64,000 nt of DNA from JAKALX01 sp964508715 (GTDB taxonomy: Bacteria > Chloroflexota > Dehalococcoidia > Tepidiformales > Tepidiformaceae): positions 127,690-191,689 of the forward strand of contig CAZDUX010000005.1 of NCBI GenBank assembly GCA_964508715.1, in the 5' to 3' direction. Shown here piece after piece: positions 16,245 through 22,978 of the stretch; within the stretch, counting starts at the first letter, position 1, and each line of letters begins with the position of its first letter. The translations under genes were made by a program, and so were the position numbers. The notes under the pieces were generated by a model. That model searched no databases, was not told the DNA's origin, and worked only from the letters and a program-made list of their open reading frames with translations.

Positions 16245-17036
16245 GTGGAGTTTTGTCGCGTCGAGAAGAAGGGCCACGTCGCCTACGTCACCATCACCCG
16301 CCCCGAGGTCATGAACGCCCTCCACGCGCCGGCGAGCCGTGAGCTCTCAAAGGTCTGGGATGACTTCGCCGCTGACGATGACCTCTGGGTTGGCGTCCTC
16401 ACTGGTGAAGGCGAAAAAGCGTTCAGCGCCGGCAACGACCTGAAGTACACCGCCGAACAGTCCCGTCTCCCCCGCGAACAGCGCGGCGACCAGTCCTGGC
16501 CCACGGGTGGCTTCGGCGGCCTCACCTCCCGCTTCGACCTCTACAAGCCGATCATCGCCCGCGTGAACGGCTTCGCTCTCGGCGGCGGCCTCGAGATGGC
16601 TCTCGCGTGTGACATCATCGTCGCGGCCGACCACGCCGAGATCGGCCTCCCCGAGCCGCGCCGCGGCCTCATCGCCGGCGCCATGGGCGTTCACCGTCTC
16701 CCCCGCCAGGCCCCGCTCAAGGCAGCGATGGGCTACATGCTTACGGGCCGCCACATCCCCGCGAAGCGCGCCTACGAACTCGGTCTCGTCAGCGAAGTCG
16801 TTCCCTTCGCCGAACTCGACGCCGCCGTCGACTCCATGGTGAACGATATCCTCCGCTGTGCCCCGCTCTCGGTCCGCGCCACCAAGCAGGCGGCGATGGA
16901 CGGCCTGCGCATGTCGCTCGAACAGGCCGGTGCCGCCGACTACGAGTGGGAATCCCGCCGCCGCAAGAGCGAGGACGCCATCGAAGGCCCCCGCGCCTTC
17001 GCCGAAAAGCGCGCCCCCAACTGGCAGGGGCGGTAG
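16245..17036 (+). CDS. Enoyl-CoA hydratase/isomerase (crotonase family)
   Basis: I start at the GTG at 16245, seven bases after an AAGGAG site; an in-frame ATG at 16218 is weaker. The 263-residue protein has the crotonase core. The oxyanion-hole segments are 'AFSAGNDLKY' and 'GFALGGGLEMALACDIIVAAD', and the second acid lies in 'IGLPEPRRGLIAGAMGVHRLPR'. Both catalytic glutamates (GGGLE and GLPEP) are present, so hydratase activity is plausible. The C-terminus 'EGPRAFAEKRAPNWQGR' is the usual trimerisation tail. Likely role: beta-oxidation of an acyl-CoA; substrate unknown. Confidence 0.93.
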   Translation: MEFCRVEKKGHVAYVTITRPEVMNALHAPASRELSKVWDDFAADDDLWVGVLTGEGEKAFSAGNDLKYTAEQSRLPREQRGDQSWPTGGFGGLTSRFDLYKPIIARVNGFALGGGLEMALACDIIVAADHAEIGLPEPRRGLIAGAMGVHRLPRQAPLKAAMGYMLTGRHIPAKRAYELGLVSEVVPFAELDAAVDSMVNDILRCAPLSVRATKQAAMDGLRMSLEQAGAADYEWESRRRKSEDAIEGPRAFAEKRAPNWQGR

Positions 17037-17102
17037 AGGCGATAGCAGAACGGTGAGGCATGAGCGGGGTGCCTCGCCTTCCTATTCATCTTCGTGGCCC
17101 TG

Positions 17103-17606
17103 CTACTTCACGACCTGGTCCGCTCCATGCGCGCCCTCGGCCGCGTACAACCACTGACCCGTCACGGCATCGATGAAGTCGAGGTAGTACGTTTGGGACG
17201 GAACGAACTGAACAACGGGCTGGCCATCGCGTGGAATCGGTTGGTGAATGTAGACGCCGCCGGGCGGATCCGATGCGACGACCCAGCAGAGACATTTCAA
17301 ACTGGGCTCGGAAAGCTGATCGTCTACTTCGGCGAGGGCCGTTTCTATCAGCTTTCCGGCCGTGTGTTTGAGCGCGACGTCTTCGGCCGTAGCTCTGTCG
17401 ATACGCGCGGCGGCTGCCCGTTCCTGGCTCGGCGTCGAGAGGTGAAGGCTTCCGCCGGCAAGGACAGAATCGGGAATGGTCTTGAGGACTCCTGGCTCGC
17501 CGGCGGCTTTCGAAGAGTCGCGTCCCAACCCGGCGATGGCTATGAGGCCAACGGCGGCTATCGCGAACAACCCTGGCAGGCTGAGGTTCCTTCTGCGGTG
17601 GTTCAT
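17103..17606 (-). CDS. Secreted or membrane-anchored hypothetical protein
   Basis: I start at the ATG at 17606 because a GAGGAG site lies five bases upstream. The 167-residue product has a basic N-terminus (MNHRRRN), one hydrophobic helix (about residues 9-27) and a soluble remainder. The end reads 'QTYYLDFIDAVTGQWLYAAEG', similar to the last strands of PepSY-type domains, but the match is too short to assign. Two cysteines in 'LKCLCWVV' might form a disulfide. It is the third gene of a leftward cluster with a sigma-like protein and a small aromatic-rich frame. Confidence 0.6.
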   Translation of the reverse strand: MNHRRRNLSLPGLFAIAAVGLIAIAGLGRDSSKAAGEPGVLKTIPDSVLAGGSLHLSTPSQERAAAARIDRATAEDVALKHTAGKLIETALAEVDDQLSEPSLKCLCWVVASDPPGGVYIHQPIPRDGQPVVQFVPSQTYYLDFIDAVTGQWLYAAEGAHGADQVVK

Positions 17607-17619
17607 CTTGCTCCTCATC

Positions 17620-17772
17620 CTAAGCACACGCCTTGTCCCAAATGTAGAACGTTGTGCCGTAGTAGGGGCCTTCGTAACCGCTCCAGCTCGGAATGTATGG
17701 GTAAACACTCCCTGCGACTTCGGTCCAGTATCCATAGTGGTCGTGATTTCTAGCCGTCCGAGCTTTCGGCAA
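17620..17772 (-). CDS. Possible small aromatic-rich protein
   Basis: This short frame ends 13 bases before the start of the secreted protein at 17606. Its last 42 residues contain eight Tyr and three Trp ('NHDHYGYWTEVAGSV', 'YPYIPSWSGYEGPYYG'), an unusual composition for a chance frame in GC-rich DNA. The start is uncertain: I place it at a TTG at 17772; a GTG at 17793 is another option. It overlaps the 3' end of the sigma-like gene. It may be a real small exported peptide or the tail of a frameshifted gene. Confidence 0.25.
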   Translation of the reverse strand: MPKARTARNHDHYGYWTEVAGSVYPYIPSWSGYEGPYYGTTFYIWDKACA

Positions 17773-18145
17773 TCCTGAGCGTGGCAATCGCACTGGCCAT
17801 ACAGCACCCTTGGTGAAGGGCAACCCACACGCTCGCATTCGCTCTTGTCGCCGGGAGATGCGCCGGGGCAACTTCAGCGCGTGCCTTCGATGCCTGGTGC
17901 CGCACCGTGTGTTCGCTCGTGCCTAACAAGCTGGCTATGTCAGCGGGCTCGAACCCGATCGTCTCGAGCAGCAGGACGTCCTGGAGCCGGGGGGAAGTGC
18001 ATGGTGGCGTCCGCCGATAGACGAGAGACGCACTCTCACCCGCGTGGCTGATTCTCGCTGCAATACGCTCCGCCTCGTATCCACCCTCGGCTTCGGGGAG
18101 TGCCCTGTCTATAGCTGAGTTACGGGGCTCCACAACACAATTCAA
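17750..18145 (-). CDS. Sigma-70 region-4-like helix-turn-helix protein, short
   Basis: The 131-residue product contains 'RLQDVLLLETIGFEPADIASLLGTSEHTVRHQASKARAEV', which follows the sigma-70 region 4 pattern (helix, turn, recognition helix, then A-R-A). A region 2 is absent, and there is no room for it before the divergent gene at 18204. It is therefore either a stand-alone region-4 regulator or the remnant of an ECF sigma factor. The start codon is TTG at 18145 or GTG at 18136/18133. The upstream DNA (about 18140-18160) is AT-rich and includes a TATATT box close to the start. Confidence 0.5.
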   Translation of the reverse strand: MNCVVEPRNSAIDRALPEAEGGYEAERIAARISHAGESASLVYRRTPPCTSPRLQDVLLLETIGFEPADIASLLGTSEHTVRHQASKARAEVAPAHLPATRANASVWVALHQGCCMASAIATLRIAESSDG

Positions 18146-18203
18146 TATAATCTAAGAACCCCCACACTTGCCCCCCGGACCCCGCGGTGTTTCCCTACGA
18201 TCG

Positions 18204-18731
18204 ATGCCCGACACGCCACTCACGGAAAGCCCCGAACTCAAAGGCATCGCCGGCTATACCTCCCCCTACCCCTACCTCGACAGGCTCCAGGAGAAGATGG
18301 AGGAGCGGCTCGCGAAGCGCGTCCCTGTTGGCGGCCGTTTCTGCGGCTTCTGTTACGCCCGCCTGCGCGACACCGACGACGTCTGCCCGTTCTGTGCTAC
18401 CTCCACCGGTGACAGGCCCACGGTCCGCGAAATCCCCCAGGACGTCCTGCGAGCGTACAAAGCAAGGCGCGATACCGAGGCTCGCTGGGTTTACGGACTT
18501 GGCTTCGTCGGTCTCATCGTCGCTTCGGTCCTCTTCGTTCTCATGGAGGTCTGGGGTCCCGGCCCGCTCGGACACCCTGCCGCGGGTTTTGCGGTACTGC
18601 TCCTCGGCGGCTACGTCCTTGCCCAGTTCTTCGGCACCTTCCTCGGGGGCCAGTTCGGCTACAGCCGTGGCGCCCGCAAGCGCGACACCCTCTGGGCCGC
18701 CTACCTCGAGAAGCGCGACTCGTCGAGATAG
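18204..18731 (+). CDS. Zinc-ribbon membrane protein, function unknown
   Basis: The 175-residue product has a soluble N-terminal half with a rubredoxin-like zinc knuckle, 'FCGFCYARLRDTDDVCPFC' (two C-x-x-C pairs, about residues 47-65). Two membrane helices follow at about 97-118 and 125-150 and a basic tail. I start at the ATG at 18204; an ATG twelve codons upstream would add a short non-conserved-looking stretch. I do not recognise the family. It stands alone between the sigma-like cluster and hicBA. Confidence 0.7.
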   Translation: MPDTPLTESPELKGIAGYTSPYPYLDRLQEKMEERLAKRVPVGGRFCGFCYARLRDTDDVCPFCATSTGDRPTVREIPQDVLRAYKARRDTEARWVYGLGFVGLIVASVLFVLMEVWGPGPLGHPAAGFAVLLLGGYVLAQFFGTFLGGQFGYSRGARKRDTLWAAYLEKRDSSR

Positions 18732-18777
18732 TTAAGCCGGCTCACGGGGCAGTGGCGCGCTGGCGTATCATCGGAGC

Positions 18778-18984
18778 ATGCAGGTTTTGCGTTATCGAGT
18801 CGTCGTGACGGAATCCGAAGAGGGATTCAGTGTATCCTGCCCGGCCCTCCCTGGCTGCTGGTCGCAGGGTGCAACACGTGAAGAGGCTCTCGCCAACATA
18901 ACGGATGCAATCCGCGACTACCTGCTGGCAATGGCAGAAGCCCGACCCGAAGGGCAGGTAGCCGAGGTAGAGGTCGCTGTGTAG
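18778..18984 (+). CDS. hicB: HicB-family antitoxin
   Basis: The 68-residue protein has the HicB partial RNase H fold: 'YRVVVTESEEGFSVSCPALPGCWSQGATREEALANITDAIRDYL', here as consecutive strands and helix, with the family's P-A-L-P-G-C-W/S-x-G-x-T signature. It lacks a C-terminal DNA-binding domain, so it probably needs HicA or another factor for autoregulation. It precedes hicA by two bases, the antitoxin-first order found in many HicBA pairs. Confidence 0.9.
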   Translation: MQVLRYRVVVTESEEGFSVSCPALPGCWSQGATREEALANITDAIRDYLLAMAEARPEGQVAEVEVAV

Positions 18985-18986
18985 CG

Positions 18987-19199
18987 ATGCCATCCATTCC
19001 TGGTGTTGGCTACCGCCACGCTGCCAGGGCGCTCGAGAAAGCTGGTTTCCGAGTTGTCCGTGAGGGAAAGCATATCGTGATGAGTGATGGACTTCGATTC
19101 GTCACCATCCCCCGCCATGATCCGGTGAATGCGTATACGATGGCCGGCATCGTTCACGATGCCGGCCTTTCCGTGGAGCAGTTCAAAAAGCTCCTCTAA
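18987..19199 (+). CDS. hicA: HicA-family mRNA interferase toxin
   Basis: The 70-residue protein has the double-stranded-RNA-binding-like HicA fold. 'HAARALEKAGFRVVREGKHIVMSDGLRFVTIPRHDPV' contains the conserved catalytic-type His in 'GKHIVM', and 'AGIVHDAGLSVEQFKKLL' is the usual last helix. It cleaves mRNA when HicB is lost. Translation is likely coupled to hicB. It ends three bases before the convergent Ino1 gene. Confidence 0.9.
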   Translation: MPSIPGVGYRHAARALEKAGFRVVREGKHIVMSDGLRFVTIPRHDPVNAYTMAGIVHDAGLSVEQFKKLL

Positions 19200-19202
19200 A
19201 CG

Positions 19203-20726
19203 TCACTCCTCCGCGTAGTACTCCATCCCGAGGTGCGTGATCTGTTCCTCGCCCATCATCCACCGCAGCGTGTTCTTCAGCTTCGTCTGCTGGATGAACA
19301 GGTCGTGCTCGGGATAGAGGTCTGGCGCATGCTGCGGACTCTTGAAGTAGAACGAGAGCCACTCCTGGATCCCCTTCATCCCTGCCCGCTTCGCAAGATC
19401 GAAGAACAACGCCAGGTCGAGTACCAGCGGCGCCGCCAGGATTGAATCCCGGCAGAGGAAGTCGATCTTGATCTGCATCGGATAGCCCATCCACCCGAAG
19501 ATGTCGATATTGTCCCACCCCTCCTTCGCGTCGCCGCGCGGCGGGTAGTAGTTGATCCGCACCTTGTGATAGATGTCGCCATAGAGTTCCGGGTACACGT
19601 CCGGCTGGAGGATATACTCGAGCACACCAAGCTTCGACTCTTCCTTCGTCTTGAAGCTTTCCGGGTCGTCGAGCACCTCGCCGTCGCGGTTCCCTAGGAT
19701 ATTCGTCGAATACCAGCCCGCCACGCCGAGCATTCGCGCCTTCAGCATCGGGCTGATGACCGTCTTCATCAGCGTCTGGCCCGTCTTGAAATCCTTCCCG
19801 CCGATGGGCACACCGCGGTCGATCGCCAGCTTCAGCAGTGCAGGAGTGTCGACGGTCAGGTTCGGCGCCCCGTTCGCGAAAGGCACTCCTTCCATGAGCG
19901 CCGCGTAGGCATAGAGCATGGAGGGAGCGATGTTTACGTCGTTCGTCTCCATCGCCGCCTCGAACGCCTCGAGGTTCTGATGGCAGGCTGCCTCGCGCAG
20001 GAAGATCTCCGTCGATGCTGCCCAAACGATCACCAGCCGGTCGCAGCCGTTCTTTTCCTTGAACTCGCGGATGTCCTTCCGGATGAGTTCCGCCAGTTCC
20101 AGCTTCGTCGGTGCCGACTTCACGTTGTCACCCTGCAGGCGCTTCACGTAGTACTGGTCGAACACTGCCGGCATCGGCTCGATCGTCTCCAGGAAGTCCC
20201 TGATCGGGTCGAGGTGCTCATGCCGGTCCAGCACGCCGGCCTTCCTTGCCGCTTCGTAGGCGTTGTCCTTTATGGGGTCCCACGCCCCAAACACGAGCTG
20301 ATCGAGTTCCGCCAGGGGCACGAACTCCTTGATCAGCGGGGTGCGCTTCTCCGTCCGTTTGCCAAGGCGGATCGTCCCCATCTGCGTCAGCGAACCAATC
20401 GGCAACCCGTGCCCACGGCGGGCGTTCTCCACACCGGCGATGAATGTCGTCGCTACCGCGCCGAGGCCGACTGTGAGGACTCCAAGCTTGCCGCTTGCTG
20501 GCTCGATTTGCCGCTGCCCTGCCGAAACAAAATCCCTGGCTTCCACGATCACACCTCTTTCCCTGGCGAGCGTCATGAGCACCCGATGCCACTGCGCCGG
20601 GATGATCCCCGTGCGCGCCCAGTGCTGGATCGTGCTCTGCCGCCGGCCGAGAAGGCGCGCGAGAGCGCTTTGCCCGCCGAAGCGCGCAATGATCCGTTCA
20701 GCCGGGTTTCGCGGCTCACCATTCAT
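19203..20726 (-). CDS. ino1: Inositol-1-phosphate synthase with N-terminal helix-turn-helix domain
   Basis: The 507-residue protein joins two parts in one frame. Residues about 8-60 form a Cro/YdaS-like HTH: 'AERIIARFGGQSALARLLG', the turn 'RRQSTIQHWARTGIIP', then 'AQWHRVLMTLARERG'. From about residue 80 it is a myo-inositol-phosphate synthase of the archaeal/actinobacterial type: 'VLTVGLGAVATTFIAGVENAR', 'NGCDRLVIVWAASTE', 'GVPIGGKDFKTGQTLMKTVISPMLK' and 'AGWYSTNILGNRDGEVL'. The enzyme converts glucose-6-phosphate to inositol-1-phosphate with NAD. I start at the ATG at 20726, next to a GGAGG. An internal start (around residue 51 or 60) giving a separate enzyme is possible. The promoter contains a perfect palindrome (20736-20756), which the HTH may bind. 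Confidence 0.9.
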   Translation of the reverse strand: MNGEPRNPAERIIARFGGQSALARLLGRRQSTIQHWARTGIIPAQWHRVLMTLARERGVIVEARDFVSAGQRQIEPASGKLGVLTVGLGAVATTFIAGVENARRGHGLPIGSLTQMGTIRLGKRTEKRTPLIKEFVPLAELDQLVFGAWDPIKDNAYEAARKAGVLDRHEHLDPIRDFLETIEPMPAVFDQYYVKRLQGDNVKSAPTKLELAELIRKDIREFKEKNGCDRLVIVWAASTEIFLREAACHQNLEAFEAAMETNDVNIAPSMLYAYAALMEGVPFANGAPNLTVDTPALLKLAIDRGVPIGGKDFKTGQTLMKTVISPMLKARMLGVAGWYSTNILGNRDGEVLDDPESFKTKEESKLGVLEYILQPDVYPELYGDIYHKVRINYYPPRGDAKEGWDNIDIFGWMGYPMQIKIDFLCRDSILAAPLVLDLALFFDLAKRAGMKGIQEWLSFYFKSPQHAPDLYPEHDLFIQQTKLKNTLRWMMGEEQITHLGMEYYAEE

Positions 20727-20762
20727 GTCCTCCACCCTAACGAAATCTTCGTTAGGACTCAA
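20727..20762 (-). promoter_or_regulatory. Candidate ino1 promoter with palindromic operator
   Basis: Read leftward: a TTGAGT -35 (20762-20757), a 17-base spacer, a TAGGGT -10 (20739-20734), then seven bases to the ATG at 20726. The perfect inverted repeat CCTAACGAA-(3)-TTCGTTAGG (20736-20756) fills the spacer. A dimeric HTH bound there would block RNA polymerase. The short distance from -10 to ATG suggests a leaderless or near-leaderless mRNA. Palindrome: seen; promoter role and autoregulation: inferred. Confidence 0.6.
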
Positions 20763-21049
20763 GTGACCCCAATACCCCGCGACGACGAAGGCCCGCAAAG
20801 TGTGAATCGCAAGCACAAGCACGGGCTCCGCTTCCTGGCGATCACCAACCCCGAATTTCCGGCCCTTGCCGGCAGCCGCTCCGGCCTGCTCCTGTAAGTC
20901 GGGGCCATTCGGCCTATTTTCAATGGGCCGAATGGCCCCAACGCTCAACACCCCGCCACAGCTACGCTTGCCCGTGAGATCCTTCACATGCGGCTAAATA
21001 GATAGCACGTTATAATCCAAGCCGTCGCACCGAATGACCAAAATATGTC

Positions 21050-21080
21050 TTGACTTGAACAAATCATTAGGTGAGACTAA
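21050..21080 (+). promoter_or_regulatory. Candidate iron-repressor (DtxR-type) box and promoter of ftr1
   Basis: A TTGACT -35-like hexamer (21050-21055) is followed by ATTAG-GTGAGA-CTAAT, a perfect 5-bp inverted repeat at 21066-21081. Its TTAGGT...CTAA core resembles the DtxR/IdeR consensus. It lies about 26 bases upstream of the FTR1 start, where the -10 should be. The match to the consensus is partial. Confidence 0.4.
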
Positions 21081-21106
21081 TTTCAATCCCGACTGCGAGG
21101 CCATCC

Positions 21107-21964
21107 GTGGCGTTCTCCTTCCTTGTTACCCTCCGCGAAGGCGTCGAAATGGCGCTCATCGTCGCCATTCTCCTCGGATACCTTCGCAACATCGGCCAGC
21201 GCCGCCATTTCAAGGAAATCTGGGCCGGGGTTGCCCTCGCCGCCGTGGTCTGCATCGCCATCGGCGCCGCCCTCCAACTCGCTTCAACCGAGCTCGATAA
21301 GCGAGTGGTCGAAGCCTTCGAGGGCTTCACGATGATCTTCGCGGTCGTGGTGCTCACAGGCATGGCACTCTGGATGCGCCGCCAGGCCGCTGGCGTCTCG
21401 GCTGAGCTTCGTGCCCAGGTTGACCAGGCCCTCAATCGTGGCTCAGTCACCGCAATGGTTCTCCTCGCTGCCAGCTCTATCGGCCGTGAAGGGCTCGAGA
21501 CCACGCTCTTCCTCTTCGCCGGCTCCACCAACAGCTCCGGTGCTCCCTTTATTCTTGGCGGTGTTCTCGGCTTTTCGGTTGCTGCCATCATCGGCGTCGG
21601 GATCTACCATGGCAGCTCGCGGCTTCCCCTCAAGCAGTTCTTCACGTTCTCCGGCGTTGCTATCATCGTCATTGCCGCTGGACTCCTCGCGAACTCCGTC
21701 GTGAAGCTCTACGAGGCGGCTCTCATTACGAACCTCGGCGACCGGCCGTGGGACACCGATCACCTCCTCTCCATCACCTCCAATACGGGCAAGTTCCTCA
21801 ATACCCTGCTTGGCTACGACTCGGCACCCTCGATGCTCCAGATCGTCCTCTATTGGGGATACCTCGCCATCGCCCTGGGCCTCTTCCTTTTCATGCCCAT
21901 TTCGAAACCTCCGCGCCCGGCGGCTCAGCCGCTCGCCGATACCGCAGTACCACCGGCTATCTGA
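21107..21964 (+). CDS. FTR1-family high-affinity iron permease
   Basis: I start at the GTG at 21107, behind a GAGG; the frame is open further upstream but would run through the operator-like sequence. The 285-residue protein has seven predicted membrane helices and both R-E-x-x-E iron motifs of FTR1/EfeU: REGVE at residues 10-14 and REGLE near residue 126. Family members import iron across the inner membrane after oxidation or reduction by partner proteins. It is followed after 44 bases by a double-cupredoxin lipoprotein, which probably is that partner. The tail after the last helix is Pro/Ala-rich. Confidence 0.95.
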   Translation: MAFSFLVTLREGVEMALIVAILLGYLRNIGQRRHFKEIWAGVALAAVVCIAIGAALQLASTELDKRVVEAFEGFTMIFAVVVLTGMALWMRRQAAGVSAELRAQVDQALNRGSVTAMVLLAASSIGREGLETTLFLFAGSTNSSGAPFILGGVLGFSVAAIIGVGIYHGSSRLPLKQFFTFSGVAIIVIAAGLLANSVVKLYEAALITNLGDRPWDTDHLLSITSNTGKFLNTLLGYDSAPSMLQIVLYWGYLAIALGLFLFMPISKPPRPAAQPLADTAVPPAI

Positions 21965-22008
21965 CCCCCGCTTCCACCGAACCACCAGAGTCTATCGAGG
22001 TTTCCAGA

Positions 22009-22770
22009 ATGTCTCGTCTCCTTCCGCTCGCCCTCAGTATTGCCATGCTCGTTCCCATGCTCTCCGCCTGTGGCGGCGAGTCCGGCTCACGGCGCATCAT
22101 CCAGATTATCCAGGCTGACGACGGCTGTACTCCGGCGGCCATCGACCTCAAGACCGGCGAAGCCGTTACCTTCGAAGTCCGTAACGACGGTAAGAAGGAC
22201 CGCGAGGTCGAAGGCATCGATGGCACCAAGCTCGATGAGGTCCTTGTTCCCTCCGGCCGCACCCGCAAGGTCAACTACGATGCCCCATCGAAAGCCGGCA
22301 CCGCGAAAATCAAGTGCTACATCCCGGCTGGCAACACCACCATTATCGAACTCAATGTGACCGGTAAAGCCGTCCAGGATGGCGGCACAACCCCCGCCAA
22401 GGACGACAACAACTCCGGCGCGAAGAACCGCAAGACCGATAAGACCGCTCAGGACACTGTCACGGTCGCTCTCGATAGCTTCACCATCAAGACCGACAAG
22501 CCCACCGCCGTTGCCGGGCCAATCAAGTTCGTCGCCACCAATGAGAACAAGACCGATGTCCACGAACTGGCCGTCCTCAGGTATGGCGAGAGCGGTGGCT
22601 TCGAAAATACGGGCGAAATCGAAGATATCGACCCGGGCAAAGGCGGTGAAATCACCCTCGATCTCCCGCCCGGCAAGTACCAGCTTGCCTGCCTCATCGC
22701 CGCAGGCGAAGCGGGTTCCAGTAAAGACCACTACACCGAAGGCATGCACATGGAATTCGAAGTGAAGTAG
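22009..22770 (+). CDS. Double-cupredoxin lipoprotein, FTR1 partner
   Basis: The 253-residue protein has a lipoprotein signal ending 'MLSACGGE'. The first cupredoxin-like domain covers about residues 30-115 and the second about 150-253, with a charged Asn/Lys/Asp linker between. The second domain keeps the spacing of a type-1 copper site: 'DVHELAVL', then 'LACLIA...DHYTEGMHMEF' giving His, Cys, His and Met. The first has a Cys ('IKCYIPAG') but no matching His/Met set, so it may be structural, as in EfeO. By analogy to EfeUO and FtrABCD it may handle iron at the outer face of the permease. ATG at 22009 with a GAGG eight bases upstream. Confidence 0.85.
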   Translation: MSRLLPLALSIAMLVPMLSACGGESGSRRIIQIIQADDGCTPAAIDLKTGEAVTFEVRNDGKKDREVEGIDGTKLDEVLVPSGRTRKVNYDAPSKAGTAKIKCYIPAGNTTIIELNVTGKAVQDGGTTPAKDDNNSGAKNRKTDKTAQDTVTVALDSFTIKTDKPTAVAGPIKFVATNENKTDVHELAVLRYGESGGFENTGEIEDIDPGKGGEITLDLPPGKYQLACLIAAGEAGSSKDHYTEGMHMEFEVK

Positions 22771-22802
22771 CTTCCCCGGGTGGCTGCGACAGGCATCATC
22801 TC

Positions 22803-22836
22803 GCGCCCGCCAGTGTGCCCCAACGCTGGCGGGCGC
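22803..22836 (+). terminator. Stem-loop downstream of the ftr1-cupredoxin pair
   Basis: A perfect 11-bp stem (GCGCCCGCCAG/CTGGCGGGCGC) with a 12-base loop begins 33 bases after the cupredoxin stop. No clear T-run follows ('ACCTGCTT'), so termination would be weak or factor-assisted. Confidence 0.6.
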
Positions 22837-22978
22837 ACCTGCTTCAATCAGTGTCATGGCGAAACCGGGGAACCTGCCCCCGCCGAATTCTGCAACCTGC
22901 GGACTCCTCCCCCACCGCCCCTCCGAGTCCCACCTCCGTTACACTGAACCTATCCGCCCGGATCCGAGAGGCAGCCGC

